From Clostridia bacterium (GTDB taxonomy: Bacteria; Bacillota; Clostridia; Lachnospirales; Lachnospiraceae): DNA of 64,000 nt. Location of the stretch: the NCBI GenBank assembly GCA_910575725.1, contig CAJTFE010000009.1, forward strand, positions 1 to 64,000. Reading direction: 5' to 3'. Position 1 is the first letter of the stretch, and the number at the start of each line of letters is the position of its first letter. Below the pieces are notes generated by a model that saw nothing but the letters and a program-made list of their open reading frames with translations, was not told the DNA's origin and did not search any database. The position numbers and the translations under genes are program-made. This document shows positions 43,876-51,612 of the stretch, one piece after another.

Positions 43876-44177
43876 TCTTCATCATCCCTTCTAAAAATGC
43901 CTATTGCTAATAATATAGAACAAAAATCTGTTTTTTTCAACTGGAAATTTTATTTCTTTATTTCTTTGCAGTGGAAAAGTTCATTCCCGCTCATCTCATA
44001 TTTCTGCCGGATGTCCCCAAAACCAAACTGCCTGCGTCCTCCCAGCAGCCTGCATAAGGGGCCATAGCAAGGCTGCAGCCAAACACCGCCGCATTTTTCC
44101 AGAATATCGTTGATGTGCTGCCGATGCTTTGCCTCTCCCCCTTTTCATACCGACCTTCTCTGCACTTACCCTCTTCC
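43876..44177. other. Intergenic region, 302 bp, with promoter and possible gene remnant
   Basis: It holds the leuB promoter (43912-43940). From about 44129 down to 43965 on the minus strand there is also an open frame without a start codon, reading for example HRQHINDILEKCGG then YGPLCRLLGGRRQFGFGD; it may be the tail of a decayed gene or chance. No other feature is recognised. Confidence 0.5.
43912..43940 (-). promoter_or_regulatory. Promoter of leuB-ilvD-ilvB
   Basis: On the minus strand, TTGAAA and TATATT are spaced 17 bp apart, about 37 bp before the leuB start. No T-box or leader-peptide attenuator is seen between promoter and gene. Confidence 0.7.
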
Positions 44178-44906
44178 CTATTTATTCAGAACATACCGCA
44201 GGGTATATTTATTTCCGTTAATATAGCAAATGGTAAATTCCACCGGCTCCGCCCGGTGATCAAAGGAGGTATTCTCCATCACCAGGGCCGTGGCGCTCTT
44301 TGCCTGAAAAAGCATTCTGGCGTATTCTCCGGTAACTGTTTTTGTGTAGAGCTTCTGATACACATGGTTCAGCTTGATATCGAACCGTTCCCGGAATACG
44401 TCATAGAGGGATTCTTCCCGGAATTCATAATTCATAATCCCTTCCACCCGGGCCGCATTCAAAAATGCCTTTTCAATCAGCACCGGCTCATCGTCGGCGT
44501 AACGCAGGCGTTCCAAAAGGATCACGGGAGCTCCCGGCTGGATCTCCAGATTCTTCGCCACATACTCGCCGGCTTCCATCCTGGTATAATTCAAAACCTT
44601 TGTCTTGGTTCGGTGCCCCTGGGCCTGCATCGTTTTGGACCATCCTGTGGATATGTTCATGGTCTTTTCAAAATTATAATTGCTGACAAAGGTTCCCTTC
44701 CCCTTGATGCGATACAGAATATTACCGGCAACCAGCTCGTCAATCGCTCTGCGGACGGTCATTCTGCTGGTGTGGAACATCACGCAGAAATCCTCCTCGC
44801 TTGGAATGATTCTGCCCTTTCTAAGCTTTCCGTCCCGGATTGCATCCAGTATATAATTCTCAATCTCCCTATAGATAGGAATCTCCCTGTCTGTCTGCCG
44901 TGCCAT
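44178..44906 (-). CDS. GntR-family transcriptional regulator with UTRA domain
   Basis: The N-terminal winged helix-turn-helix (about 5-75) contains RIIPSEEDFCVMFHTSRMTV and RRAIDELVAGNILYRIKGKG, typical of the GntR/HutC branch. The rest (about 95-242) is a UTRA ligand-binding domain (PVILLERLRYADDEPVLIEKA), which usually senses a phosphorylated sugar. The start at 44906 follows AGGAGG; a longer start at 44942 lacks one. It lies last after the PTS genes, behind a terminator and with its own extended -10 promoter. It is the likely repressor acting on the TGTATATACA palindromes at 50403-50445. Confidence 0.88.
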   Translation of the reverse strand: MARQTDREIPIYREIENYILDAIRDGKLRKGRIIPSEEDFCVMFHTSRMTVRRAIDELVAGNILYRIKGKGTFVSNYNFEKTMNISTGWSKTMQAQGHRTKTKVLNYTRMEAGEYVAKNLEIQPGAPVILLERLRYADDEPVLIEKAFLNAARVEGIMNYEFREESLYDVFRERFDIKLNHVYQKLYTKTVTGEYARMLFQAKSATALVMENTSFDHRAEPVEFTICYINGNKYTLRYVLNK

Positions 44907-44984
44907 TACATCCTCCTTTGTACCCCGTTCCTTATGATACACCCATTACCAGATCAAACCTCTGGGTTTTTTACTTATTGTAAT

Positions 44985-45013
44985 AATATAGCATATATTT
45001 TCTCAATACTAAA
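44985..45013 (-). promoter_or_regulatory. Candidate promoter of the GntR-type regulator gene
   Basis: The minus-strand sequence TGCTATATT is an extended -10 (TGnTATATT) about 80 bp before the regulator's start; a weak -35 (TTTAGT) lies 17 bp further up. Confidence 0.5.
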
Positions 45014-45035
45014 GCAAAATGTAGGCAGGCGGCAT

Positions 45036-45115
45036 AAAAAAGCCTCCCGGTCTTTCCGATTCTTCTCTGTACGCAAAGCTTTCGTACAGGGATACGGAAA
45101 CGCCGGAAGGCTTTT
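45036..45115 (-). terminator. Strong terminator between EIID and the regulator gene
   Basis: Long arms (AAAAGCCTTCCGG with CCGGGAGGCTTTTTT, extended by TTTCCG/CGGAAA) enclose an inner hairpin CTGTACG/CGTACAG. On the minus strand it ends in a run of T. It separates the PTS transcript from the regulator gene. Confidence 0.8.
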
Positions 45116-45120
45116 GATTT

Positions 45121-45933
45121 TTAAATAATCAGCAGTCCCGTCAGACTGGACACCACTGCAATGACAATGAAAACAACAAACACTTTTCCGATTTTCATTC
45201 CCTTCTTATCCAGCAGATACCAGGCCAGAAGGGTCAGAAGCAGCGGAAGCAGGCAGGGAAGAATACTGTCTAAGATTCCCTGAAGGGTAATCTCCATATC
45301 GCCGGACACATAGGCCCATCCCGTATTTGCCGTTACATACTGGGCGGAAATGGCTCCCACTACCATAAGGCCGATGAGATTGGCTCCCCTGGTGATGGCG
45401 TCCTTCCTTCCCCCGGCAAATACCATGTCTGTGGCATTGATGCCGAACTTGTAGCCTCTGCTGAACAAGATCCAGGTCAGCGGAAGGATGATTCCCAGCC
45501 ATGCGATACAGTAAAAGGCCGGCCCGGCCAGGCTGCCTCCAGCCGCAAGCCCCATGGCAATGGAGCAGAGAATCGGCCGCAGGGTTCCTCCGATAAGGGA
45601 ATCTCCGATTCCGGCAAAGGGCCCCATCAAGGCCGTCTTGGTGCTCTGAATCAGCTCGTCCGGAATATCTTCTCCTTCGGCCCGTTTTTCCTCCATGCCC
45701 AGGATCACGCCTGGGATGATTGCTCCCATGGCTTCCTCGGTATTAAAAAACTGGGTGTGCCTCTGCATACATTTGATTTTGTCCTCTTTTTTATCATACA
45801 GCTTATCCACCACCAGCCCCATCATCCGGGTAAAGGCAGGAGCCATCATCCGCTCCATGTTCTGGCATCCCAGGGCGAAGGTCATCCAGTTCACATAACA
45901 TTTTCTGATATCTTTTTTCTCTAATTTTGCCAT
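45121..45933 (-). CDS. PTS mannose/fructose/sorbose-family IID component
   Basis: Membrane component that, with IIC, forms the sugar channel of the mannose-type PTS. The 270-residue protein begins MAKLEKKDIRKCYVNWMTF and contains FFNTEEAMGAIIPGVILGMEE and the family segment TALMGPFAGIGDSLIGGTLRPI near 103-124. Several hydrophobic spans are at about 120-210, with one near the C-terminus. It starts 14 bp after the IIC stop. The sugar cannot be read from sequence, but linkage to nanE and a SIS protein suggests an amino sugar or derivative. Confidence 0.92.
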   Translation of the reverse strand: MAKLEKKDIRKCYVNWMTFALGCQNMERMMAPAFTRMMGLVVDKLYDKKEDKIKCMQRHTQFFNTEEAMGAIIPGVILGMEEKRAEGEDIPDELIQSTKTALMGPFAGIGDSLIGGTLRPILCSIAMGLAAGGSLAGPAFYCIAWLGIILPLTWILFSRGYKFGINATDMVFAGGRKDAITRGANLIGLMVVGAISAQYVTANTGWAYVSGDMEITLQGILDSILPCLLPLLLTLLAWYLLDKKGMKIGKVFVVFIVIAVVSSLTGLLII

Positions 45934-45947
45934 TCCAAACTCCCTCC

Positions 45948-46706
45948 TTAATCCGCATTTCTTCCGGATGTAATCTGATAGTCAATGAAAGCAATAAACA
46001 GGGCAGCAATCGTAACGGCAACAATGGGCATATGCAGTACTGCAATCATCAGAAAACCCATGAGAAGATACAGAAGCTGACTGTTGGATTTTAATGTATA
46101 CTTGATCAGAAGACCGAATCCCACAGCCGGAAGAATGCCGCCTAAGACCTGGAAAATATCTGCAAGGGATTCCGGAATCAATGCAATCAGCTTCGGCACA
46201 AATTCCGCTCCGAAATAGCAGGCTGCAAAAATCGGGATAAAGCGCACAACAAACTGCGAAATATTGGAATAAATCGGAATCCGGGATGCCTGCTTTAATT
46301 TTCCCTCCGCGATCCAGCGCTCCTGAAGATGGACAAATACGGCGTTAAAGGTTGCCACACTGTAGATAGCCGCAACGCCCAGAAGGCTTAAGGGCACGGA
46401 GATTGCAACTGCATACTCCGCCGAAGCGCCCGACGCAAGGGCCAGGGGAATTCCGATGTAGGAAGCAAAATTCACATCCCCCGGCACGGACATTCCGGGC
46501 GTTACAAGCCCCACATAGAGAGCCTGTATGGCGGCCCCGATGATAATACCGTTTCTTACGTCTCCCATGATAAAACCAATCACAGCGCCGGCTACAATGG
46601 GCCGGCCAATCATATTCCATCCTCCTACGGTTCCGAAGAGAAAGGTTCCGTAAATGGATCCCAGATACCCCAATAATGCAATTAACAAGGCTTGAAAAAT
46701 TGTCAT
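45948..46706 (-). CDS. PTS mannose/fructose/sorbose-family IIC component
   Basis: A 252-residue integral membrane protein with many hydrophobic spans and the family features VGGWNMIGRPIVAGAVIGFIMG near the start and a GLVTPGMSVPGDVNFASYIGIPLALASG stretch near 66-93. It is the translocation subunit. It starts 12 bp after the IIB stop and precedes the IID gene, the standard order. It is a complete protein. Confidence 0.92.
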   Translation of the reverse strand: MTIFQALLIALLGYLGSIYGTFLFGTVGGWNMIGRPIVAGAVIGFIMGDVRNGIIIGAAIQALYVGLVTPGMSVPGDVNFASYIGIPLALASGASAEYAVAISVPLSLLGVAAIYSVATFNAVFVHLQERWIAEGKLKQASRIPIYSNISQFVVRFIPIFAACYFGAEFVPKLIALIPESLADIFQVLGGILPAVGFGLLIKYTLKSNSQLLYLLMGFLMIAVLHMPIVAVTIAALFIAFIDYQITSGRNAD

Positions 46707-46718
46707 AAGTATTCTCCT

Positions 46719-47195
46719 TTACATTTTAACTTCCGTCCATTCAATTTCCTTTTCATCCGGCACCTGCCGGAAAAATACGCGGATTCCCATCTCTGTCAGC
46801 TCACGGCAGGCCGCCGCCTCTTCCGGCAGCAGGTAGGAATAAAAGGTCGCTTTCTTTGTATTGTTCCGGTTGCTCATAGGCCCGATATTAAGCTCCCTTG
46901 GAAGCTTATCCGTTGCCTTAAGAAGCTTTAAGGCAACGCAGGGATCTTTTACCAGCACAAGGACGGATTCCTTCTGTTCCGCATACTGTTCAATCACCGC
47001 GGCCCCGTCGGCCGTGGATACAATGTCAATCTTTACCGTGGGCGGCACTGCCATTTTGTAGATGTTCACCATCACCGGCGTTCCTGCCGTAAAGTCGTCC
47101 ACCAGAATAATCCGCCCGATGTTTCCGTCGTTTATCACCCGCACGATGCATTGGCCGTGAATCAGCCTGTCGTCACAGCGCAGTAAATCAATCAT
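46719..47195 (-). CDS. PTS mannose/fructose/sorbose-family IIB component
   Basis: A cytosolic 158-residue phosphotransfer subunit. IDLLRCDDRLIHGQCIVR at the start contains the phosphorylated His (about residue 14) in the family motif DDRLIHGQ. KESVLVLVKDPCVALKLLK in the middle and NIGPMSNRNNTKKA are also typical. It receives phosphate from IIA and passes it to the incoming sugar. It lies 13 bp after the IIA gene. Confidence 0.93.
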   Translation of the reverse strand: MIDLLRCDDRLIHGQCIVRVINDGNIGRIILVDDFTAGTPVMVNIYKMAVPPTVKIDIVSTADGAAVIEQYAEQKESVLVLVKDPCVALKLLKATDKLPRELNIGPMSNRNNTKKATFYSYLLPEEAAACRELTEMGIRVFFRQVPDEKEIEWTEVKM

Positions 47196-47208
47196 ATTTT
47201 TACACCTC

Positions 47209-47604
47209 CTACATCAATTCCTTCTCTCTTATAATGCGGAATCCTTCCTTTGCAGCCTGTGCAAGCTGCTCCAAAAGCGCTTCCGTGCCGAGCTCTTCTC
47301 TGCTCAGGGCAAAGGTTAAAAGCACTGGAAGGTTCACGCCTGCCGCAACCGGGCTGCCCAGCTCTGCGCATAACAGGCTTGCGGCGTTACAGGGTGTGGC
47401 GCCGAACATGTCGGTAAACAGAATCACGTCTCCGCCGCCCATTTGTGCTATCGCTTCTCTGATTTTTTCTGTCAGCTCCATCAGGCCTTCTCCCTCTCTT
47501 AAAGAGACGGCCGCAAGCTTTTCCTGCTTTCCTGCAATCATCTCCAGAGCCTGCACCATTCCTCTGCTGTAATCCCCATGGGATATTACAATCCCTCCTG
47601 TCAT
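47209..47604 (-). CDS. PTS mannose/fructose/sorbose-family IIA component
   Basis: A 131-residue cytosolic phosphocarrier of the EIIA-Man type: GIVISHGDYSRGMVQAL holds the phosphorylated His (about residue 9), and DVILFTDMFGATPCNAASLL is the second family segment. It takes phosphate from HPr. Its leader contains copy 2 of the 93-bp structured repeat (47628-47720), and the GGAGG ribosome binding site sits beside the repeat border. The preceding gene is the MalY-like enzyme. Confidence 0.92.
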   Translation of the reverse strand: MTGGIVISHGDYSRGMVQALEMIAGKQEKLAAVSLREGEGLMELTEKIREAIAQMGGGDVILFTDMFGATPCNAASLLCAELGSPVAAGVNLPVLLTFALSREELGTEALLEQLAQAAKEGFRIIREKELM

Positions 47605-47627
47605 CGTGCTCCTCCTATTCCAGTTCC

Positions 47628-47720
47628 GTAATATCCCTCCCAGTACACCGGTATGAAATCAATTTCCAGCCGCAAAAACTTGCGTCTGTAAATCGATTTG
47701 TGCACTGTGATGGATATTAC
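47628..47720. repeat. Structured repeat, family 1, copy 2 (before the EIIA gene)
   Basis: A 93-bp element whose arms 47628-47648 and 47700-47720 pair at 18 of 21 positions. The inner part (ATCAATTTCCAG, CTGTAAATCGATTT) matches copies 1 and 3, and the central hairpin is CGCAA/TTGCG. Direct repeats of TTCCAGTTCCG lie on both sides; the right one overlaps the last codons of the MalY-like gene. Confidence 0.85.
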
Positions 47721-47739
47721 TGTTTTTATTCCAGTCCTA

Positions 47740-48906
47740 TTACTGTTTCCAGTTCCGTATAACCATCTCCATCGTGTTTAATCCTTCTTCCAGCATGCCT
47801 GCTGGGCAGGCAAAATTCATCCGGTAGAATGACTGGCTGCTTTCTGCGAATTCCGCTCCCGGGGACAGGATCAGCCCCTGTTTCAAAAACCCTTCTCCCA
47901 GAGACGGGGCGTCCTTTATGCCGGAGCAGTCAAGCCAGTAAAAATAAGTCCCTTCCGGCTGGTAGAATGCAATTTCCGGGAGCCTCTCCCGTAAAAACAC
48001 GGCTGCCGCCTGGCGGTTTCCGGCCAGATATTCCATTGCCTCCTGCCTCCAGCCGCTGCTCCTGGTGTACGCCGCTTTTACCGCACACATAGCAAAAAGG
48101 TTGATGCTGCTGATGCCCACAGCCGCCGCTTCCTTTCGGAACAGCTCGTTCATCTTCCTGTTTTTTATAAATACGGCCGAAATCTTAAGGCCTGCCAGGT
48201 TAAAGGTTTTTGTGGGCGACACGCAGGCGATGGTATTCTCTCTTGTCCATGGATTTACATTCATTATGGGCGTAAAATGAGCCCCTGGATATGTGATATC
48301 GCAATGGATTTCATCGGAGATAATCGTTACCCCGTATTTCTCGCACAATCCGGCAATTCTCTCCAGCTCCTCCTCCGTAAAAACCCGTCCCGTGGGATTG
48401 TGGGGATTGCACAGAAGAAACAGCCTTGCCTTTTTCAATTTTTCCTCCAGATCACAGAAGTCAATCTCAAACCTGCTTCCCGTATCCCGAAGCTCGCTTC
48501 GGTACAGCCGGCGCCTGCCGTGCCTGACCGCATGTATAAAAGGAGCATACGCCGGGGACAGAACCGTAACCCCGTCTCCCTCCCGGCTGAACAGACGGAT
48601 GGCACAGGCCGCGGAATACATCACGCCTGTTGACAAAATCACATCCTCCTCGGTCACCTGGTAATTGTGCTGCTCATGAAACCATTCTGCAAAAAGGCGG
48701 TAATAGGAAGCGTCCCGATCTGTGTAGCCGTAAATGGGATGTTCCGCCCTTCGGATTAAAGCTTCCCTGACGGCGCTGCTGCAGGGCAGCTCCATGTCTG
48801 CCAGCCACATGGGTATCAGACGGCTTCCTGCCTCTTTCCCGTATCTTTCCCATTTTGCCGCTTCCGTATTGCTTCTGTCTATTCTCTCATTAAAATTCTG
48901 CTTCAT
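47740..48906 (-). CDS. MalY/PatB-family PLP enzyme (C-S lyase or aminotransferase)
   Basis: The protein is of the MalY/PatB type: FNERIDRSNTEAAKWERYG and IPMWLADMELPC near the start, LLCNPHNPTGRVFTEEELE near 165-183, and CVSPTKTFNLAGLKISAVFI, with the PLP-binding Lys in SPTKTFN. The family includes cystathionine beta-lyases and aminotransferases. The start at 48906 (MKQNFNERID) overlaps the nanE stop by 17 bp; a longer start at 48933 is possible. Its final codons (NWKQ and stop) coincide with the border of a repeat element. Such an enzyme in an amino-sugar PTS operon is unusual and may point to a sulphur- or amino-acid-linked sugar. Confidence 0.87.
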   Translation of the reverse strand: MKQNFNERIDRSNTEAAKWERYGKEAGSRLIPMWLADMELPCSSAVREALIRRAEHPIYGYTDRDASYYRLFAEWFHEQHNYQVTEEDVILSTGVMYSAACAIRLFSREGDGVTVLSPAYAPFIHAVRHGRRRLYRSELRDTGSRFEIDFCDLEEKLKKARLFLLCNPHNPTGRVFTEEELERIAGLCEKYGVTIISDEIHCDITYPGAHFTPIMNVNPWTRENTIACVSPTKTFNLAGLKISAVFIKNRKMNELFRKEAAAVGISSINLFAMCAVKAAYTRSSGWRQEAMEYLAGNRQAAAVFLRERLPEIAFYQPEGTYFYWLDCSGIKDAPSLGEGFLKQGLILSPGAEFAESSQSFYRMNFACPAGMLEEGLNTMEMVIRNWKQ

Positions 48907-49621
48907 TTTTTTCTGCTTCCCGGCATTTTTCAAAGGTAGAAAGGAAACGGCGTGTAATGGCCATGGGATTGGTTACGGAGGTTCCTATGGTTACGCTGTC
49001 CGGCTTTTCTTCCATTATTCTTTCCAGCTGGGCCTGCTCCCAGATTCTTCCCTCTGCGTTCACAAAGCACCTGGTTTTTTGCTTCAGCTCTCCTGCCAGG
49101 CGGTAGTCCGGCTCCTTACTGTCGCTCATCGTCTCTCTTGTATAGCCGGACAAGGTGGTGGAAAGGATGTCAAAGCCTATGGCTTCGCACAAAAGGCCCT
49201 CCTCCATGGTAGCGATGTCTGCCATAAGCGGAATATGAGGGAAATCTGCCTTTAATCTGCGGATCATAGTTTCCAGTTCCTTTGCAGTCCTCTTTCTTAA
49301 GGTTCCGTCCAGAGCTACGATATCGCTTCCGGCCTCAATCATTTCCCTTGCCGTCTCGTAGGTGGGCGTGATAAATACGTCGTCGTAAAGGCACATGCCT
49401 TCCCGGAACTGCTTATAAATGCCGATTACGGGCAGATCCATGTGTTCCTTTATCTTTTTCACCTGATCCGGCCAGCAGATCCGAAGGGCCTTCGCACCGC
49501 CGGCCCGGGCACATTCAGCTATGGTCAGCATGTGATCGGCTCCATACAAGGGATTATCCTCAAAAGCCTGGCAGGATATAATCAATTGTCCCTTAATTTT
49601 TTCAAGAATCTCTGTCTTCAT
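48890..49621 (-). CDS. nanE: N-acylglucosamine/N-acetylmannosamine-6-phosphate 2-epimerase
   Basis: The 243-residue barrel protein matches NanE, which converts N-acetylmannosamine-6-phosphate to N-acetylglucosamine-6-phosphate. Typical segments are LIISCQAFEDNPLYGADHML, PVIGIYKQF (with the catalytic Lys), FITPTYETAREMIEAGSDIVALDGT, PLMADIATMEEGLLCEAIGFD and FVNAEGRIWEQAQLE. It follows the SIS gene by 27 bp and overlaps the MalY-like gene. It suggests that the PTS brings in a sugar yielding ManNAc-6-P or an analogue. No nanA or nagA is in the window. Confidence 0.92.
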   Translation of the reverse strand: MKTEILEKIKGQLIISCQAFEDNPLYGADHMLTIAECARAGGAKALRICWPDQVKKIKEHMDLPVIGIYKQFREGMCLYDDVFITPTYETAREMIEAGSDIVALDGTLRKRTAKELETMIRRLKADFPHIPLMADIATMEEGLLCEAIGFDILSTTLSGYTRETMSDSKEPDYRLAGELKQKTRCFVNAEGRIWEQAQLERIMEEKPDSVTIGTSVTNPMAITRRFLSTFEKCREAEKNEAEF

Positions 49622-49648
49622 ACTTTTTATTCCTGCTTTTTAGTTCTA

Positions 49649-50380
49649 TTAATATAATCGCGTGTATTTCTCAAAATATGCTTCGTTTACATCCTCATTG
49701 CCGTCTATGTTGAGGCTGATGAATACCGGCGGTTCCTCTTTGCAGGCCAGCATCTCCTCCACACAGGCCGCCGTCACCGCCTGGACGATAAACGCATTGG
49801 CTATGGAAGAGGTCGGACAGACAGCCGCCTTCATTCCTTCCGGCTTCAATGCGCTGTCCCCTGCCACTCCGCAGTTGTCAATCACCAGATCCGCAAGATC
49901 CATCAGCTTTTTCCCACTGGCATGGCGTGATTCCGTTTTGGAAGAGTGATCCACGCTGGTAATGGCAATCACCTTTGCCCCTCTCTCCCTGGCGCACAGA
50001 GCCAGTTCCACCGGGTAAGCATTCCTGCCGGAATTGGAGGCAATCAGTACCACATCCTCCTCTTGGATTCGGTATAGCTTTGCCAGAATCTCCGCATAGC
50101 CCGGCAGACGCTCCATATAGGAGCTTTTTGTGGGATGCTCCTCCAGGGTCAGCTCGCAGGTCATAATCGGCACGGTGAAGGCAAGCCCTCCCGCTCTTCC
50201 GTAAAATTCCTCCGCCACCGTGTGGGAGTGTCCGCTGCCGCTGACGAAAAAGCGGTGTCCGTTCATATGGGCCTGGGCAATCAGCTTTCCAGCTTCCGTA
50301 AGCGCCTCCGACTGAGTCCTGCGTATGGCATCCACCACTTTAAGGCCGGTTTCAAATACATCCTCCGTCAATTTGCTCAT
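49649..50380 (-). CDS. SIS-domain sugar isomerase-type protein
   Basis: The start at 50380 (MSKLTEDVFETGLKVVDAI) follows a GGAGG site; the open frame extends upstream through the promoter region without a site. The protein has an N-terminal helix region and then a SIS domain: HRFFVSGSGHSHTVAEEFYG near 38-57 and VLIASNSGRNAYPVELAL near 110-127. SIS domains bind phosphosugars as isomerases, deglycases, lyases or sensors; this resembles the UPF0309 group. As first gene of the PTS operon it probably acts on the imported phosphosugar. The reaction is unknown. Confidence 0.85.
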   Translation of the reverse strand: MSKLTEDVFETGLKVVDAIRRTQSEALTEAGKLIAQAHMNGHRFFVSGSGHSHTVAEEFYGRAGGLAFTVPIMTCELTLEEHPTKSSYMERLPGYAEILAKLYRIQEEDVVLIASNSGRNAYPVELALCARERGAKVIAITSVDHSSKTESRHASGKKLMDLADLVIDNCGVAGDSALKPEGMKAAVCPTSSIANAFIVQAVTAACVEEMLACKEEPPVFISLNIDGNEDVNEAYFEKYTRLY

Positions 50381-50402
50381 GTAATCCCTCCTTTTCTTTA
50401 CC

Positions 50403-50412
50403 TGTATATACA
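50403..50412. promoter_or_regulatory. Operator candidate O1 (TGTATATACA)
   Basis: A perfect 10-bp palindrome about 10 bp downstream of the -10 box of the SIS-nanE-PTS promoter, so it should overlap the transcription start. It equals the core of the operators of HutC/TreR-type GntR regulators (TreR site TTGTATATACAA). Confidence 0.75.
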
Positions 50413-50422
50413 AGTTATTCGT

Positions 50423-50451
50423 ATTATAGCACGCCTGTATATACATGTCAA
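50423..50451 (-). promoter_or_regulatory. Promoter of the SIS-nanE-malY-PTS operon
   Basis: A consensus sigma-A promoter on the minus strand: TTGACA, 17 bp, TATAAT. A second palindrome, TGTATATACA, occupies the spacer beside the -35 box, and a first copy lies at the start site, so repression should be tight and induction strong. Confidence 0.88.
50436..50445. promoter_or_regulatory. Operator candidate O2 (TGTATATACA)
   Basis: Second exact copy of the palindrome, directly adjoining the -35 box inside the promoter spacer. Centre-to-centre distance to O1 is 33 bp, about three helical turns, so two regulator dimers could bind on one face of the DNA. The flanking AnTGTATATACAnG context is also shared. 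Confidence 0.75.
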
Positions 50452-50487
50452 CAATAAGAATTAATTTGTGAAACTTTAAATAAACCA

Positions 50488-50522
50488 AAGCCGGGATCAG
50501 ACACGCTTGTCCAATCCCGGCT
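50488..50522 (-). terminator. Terminator of the glucokinase gene
   Basis: Arms AGCCGGGAT and ATCCCGGCTT, extended inside by GGACA/TGTCT, lie about 30 bp after the glucokinase stop, with a moderately T-rich tail (TTTGGTTTATTT) on the minus strand. Confidence 0.75.
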
Positions 50523-50554
50523 CATTTGTTTCCGCATATTTTTATACGTCTTAC

Positions 50555-51490
50555 CTACATTTTCACATAACTTGCTGCCCCATAAATCCCGGCATCATTG
50601 CCAAGCTTCGCAAGGACAAACTTTTTATCCCTGCATCCCGGCCATACATATTTCTTATAATATTTCTGCACATACTCAATGAGAATCTCCCCTGCCTTCG
50701 ATACGCCTCCGCCGATAATAAATGCCTCCGGATCCACAACAGCCGCCGCAGCTGCCAGAGAATATCCCAGATAATGACCGAATCTCTCCGCCACTTCCTT
50801 TGCAATCTCATCCCCTGCCTTTACGGCGTCAAATACGGACTTTGCCGTGACCTCTCCTTCCCGGAGAAGAGAAGGCTTATCACTCTGGGCAAGGAGCTTC
50901 TTTGCCATCCTTACGATTCCGGGAGCCGACGCAAACTGCTCCACACAGCCTGCGCCGCCGCAGCCGCAGGCCTCCTCTATCTCTTTGTCCACCTTGATAT
51001 GCCCAACTTCCCCGGCCGCTCCCTTAGAGCCCAGAATCACCTTACCATCCACGATAATCGCAGCCGCCACTCCCGTTCCCAGCGTAATAAAAACTGCATC
51101 CTTGTAGCTCCCTGCGCCGCCCTTCCAAAGCTCTCCCAGTCCAGCCGTCTTTACATCATTGCCGCCCTTGCAGGGAAGCCCCGTAAGCTCCTCAAGCTCC
51201 TTTGCCACATGCTTGTCTCTCCAGCCCAGATTGGCATTCATCACAATGATACCTTCCGCCGTCACCGGCCCCGGAACCCCGAAGCCCACCCCCGTAACCT
51301 GCTCCTTCTCAATCCCCTTTTCTTTCATCTTTCCCAGCACAGCCCCAGCCACATCCGGCAGAACAGCCTCCGAATGATTCTCCGTCCGTGTAGGAATCTC
51401 CCACTTTTCCAAAAGCTCCCCCTCCACAGTAAAGAGCCCCAGCTTAATAGTCGTCCCTCCCACATCAACGCCAAAACAATACTTTTCCAT
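50555..51490 (-). CDS. ROK-family glucokinase
   Basis: The start at 51490 (MEKYCFGVDVGGTTIKLGLF) is chosen because the longer frame begins inside the -10 box. The 311-residue protein shows DVGGTTIK phosphate-binding (about 8-15), VTGVGFGVPGPV, a GNDVKTAGLGE catalytic segment where most relatives have GNDAN, FITLGTGVAAAIIVDGK and the zinc-binding CGCGGAGCVEQ. It phosphorylates glucose, or possibly an amino sugar such as ManNAc given the nanE operon next door, though it has its own promoter and terminator. GHIKVD near 175 supplies the usual zinc-ligand His. Confidence 0.88.
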   Translation of the reverse strand: MEKYCFGVDVGGTTIKLGLFTVEGELLEKWEIPTRTENHSEAVLPDVAGAVLGKMKEKGIEKEQVTGVGFGVPGPVTAEGIIVMNANLGWRDKHVAKELEELTGLPCKGGNDVKTAGLGELWKGGAGSYKDAVFITLGTGVAAAIIVDGKVILGSKGAAGEVGHIKVDKEIEEACGCGGAGCVEQFASAPGIVRMAKKLLAQSDKPSLLREGEVTAKSVFDAVKAGDEIAKEVAERFGHYLGYSLAAAAAVVDPEAFIIGGGVSKAGEILIEYVQKYYKKYVWPGCRDKKFVLAKLGNDAGIYGAASYVKM

Positions 51491-51527
51491 ACCAAATATA
51501 CCCCCTTTTCTTTTTCCTATGTTTTCC

Positions 51528-51556
51528 ATTATACCATCTCCATCCCCTTATGCAAA
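51528..51556 (-). promoter_or_regulatory. Candidate promoter of the glucokinase gene
   Basis: On the minus strand TATAAT, preceded by TGG (extended -10), lies about 38 bp before the start; TTTGCA is 17 bp further up as a weak -35. Confidence 0.6.
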
Positions 51557-51572
51557 CAAAAACAACTCAAAA

Positions 51573-51607
51573 CCATCCACCAAAAACCATCCACCAAACC
51601 ATCCACC
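51573..51607. repeat. Three copies of CCATCCACC
   Basis: The nonamer CCATCCACC occurs at 51573-51581, 51587-51595 and 51599-51607 between the divergent glucokinase and deacetylase genes, next to a 32-bp palindrome. These may be protein-binding sites. Confidence 0.7.
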
Positions 51608-51612
51608 TCCCA

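Noticed and set aside
51573-51607. CRISPR-like array
   Set aside because: There are only three 9-bp repeats with spacers of a few bases and no cas genes.
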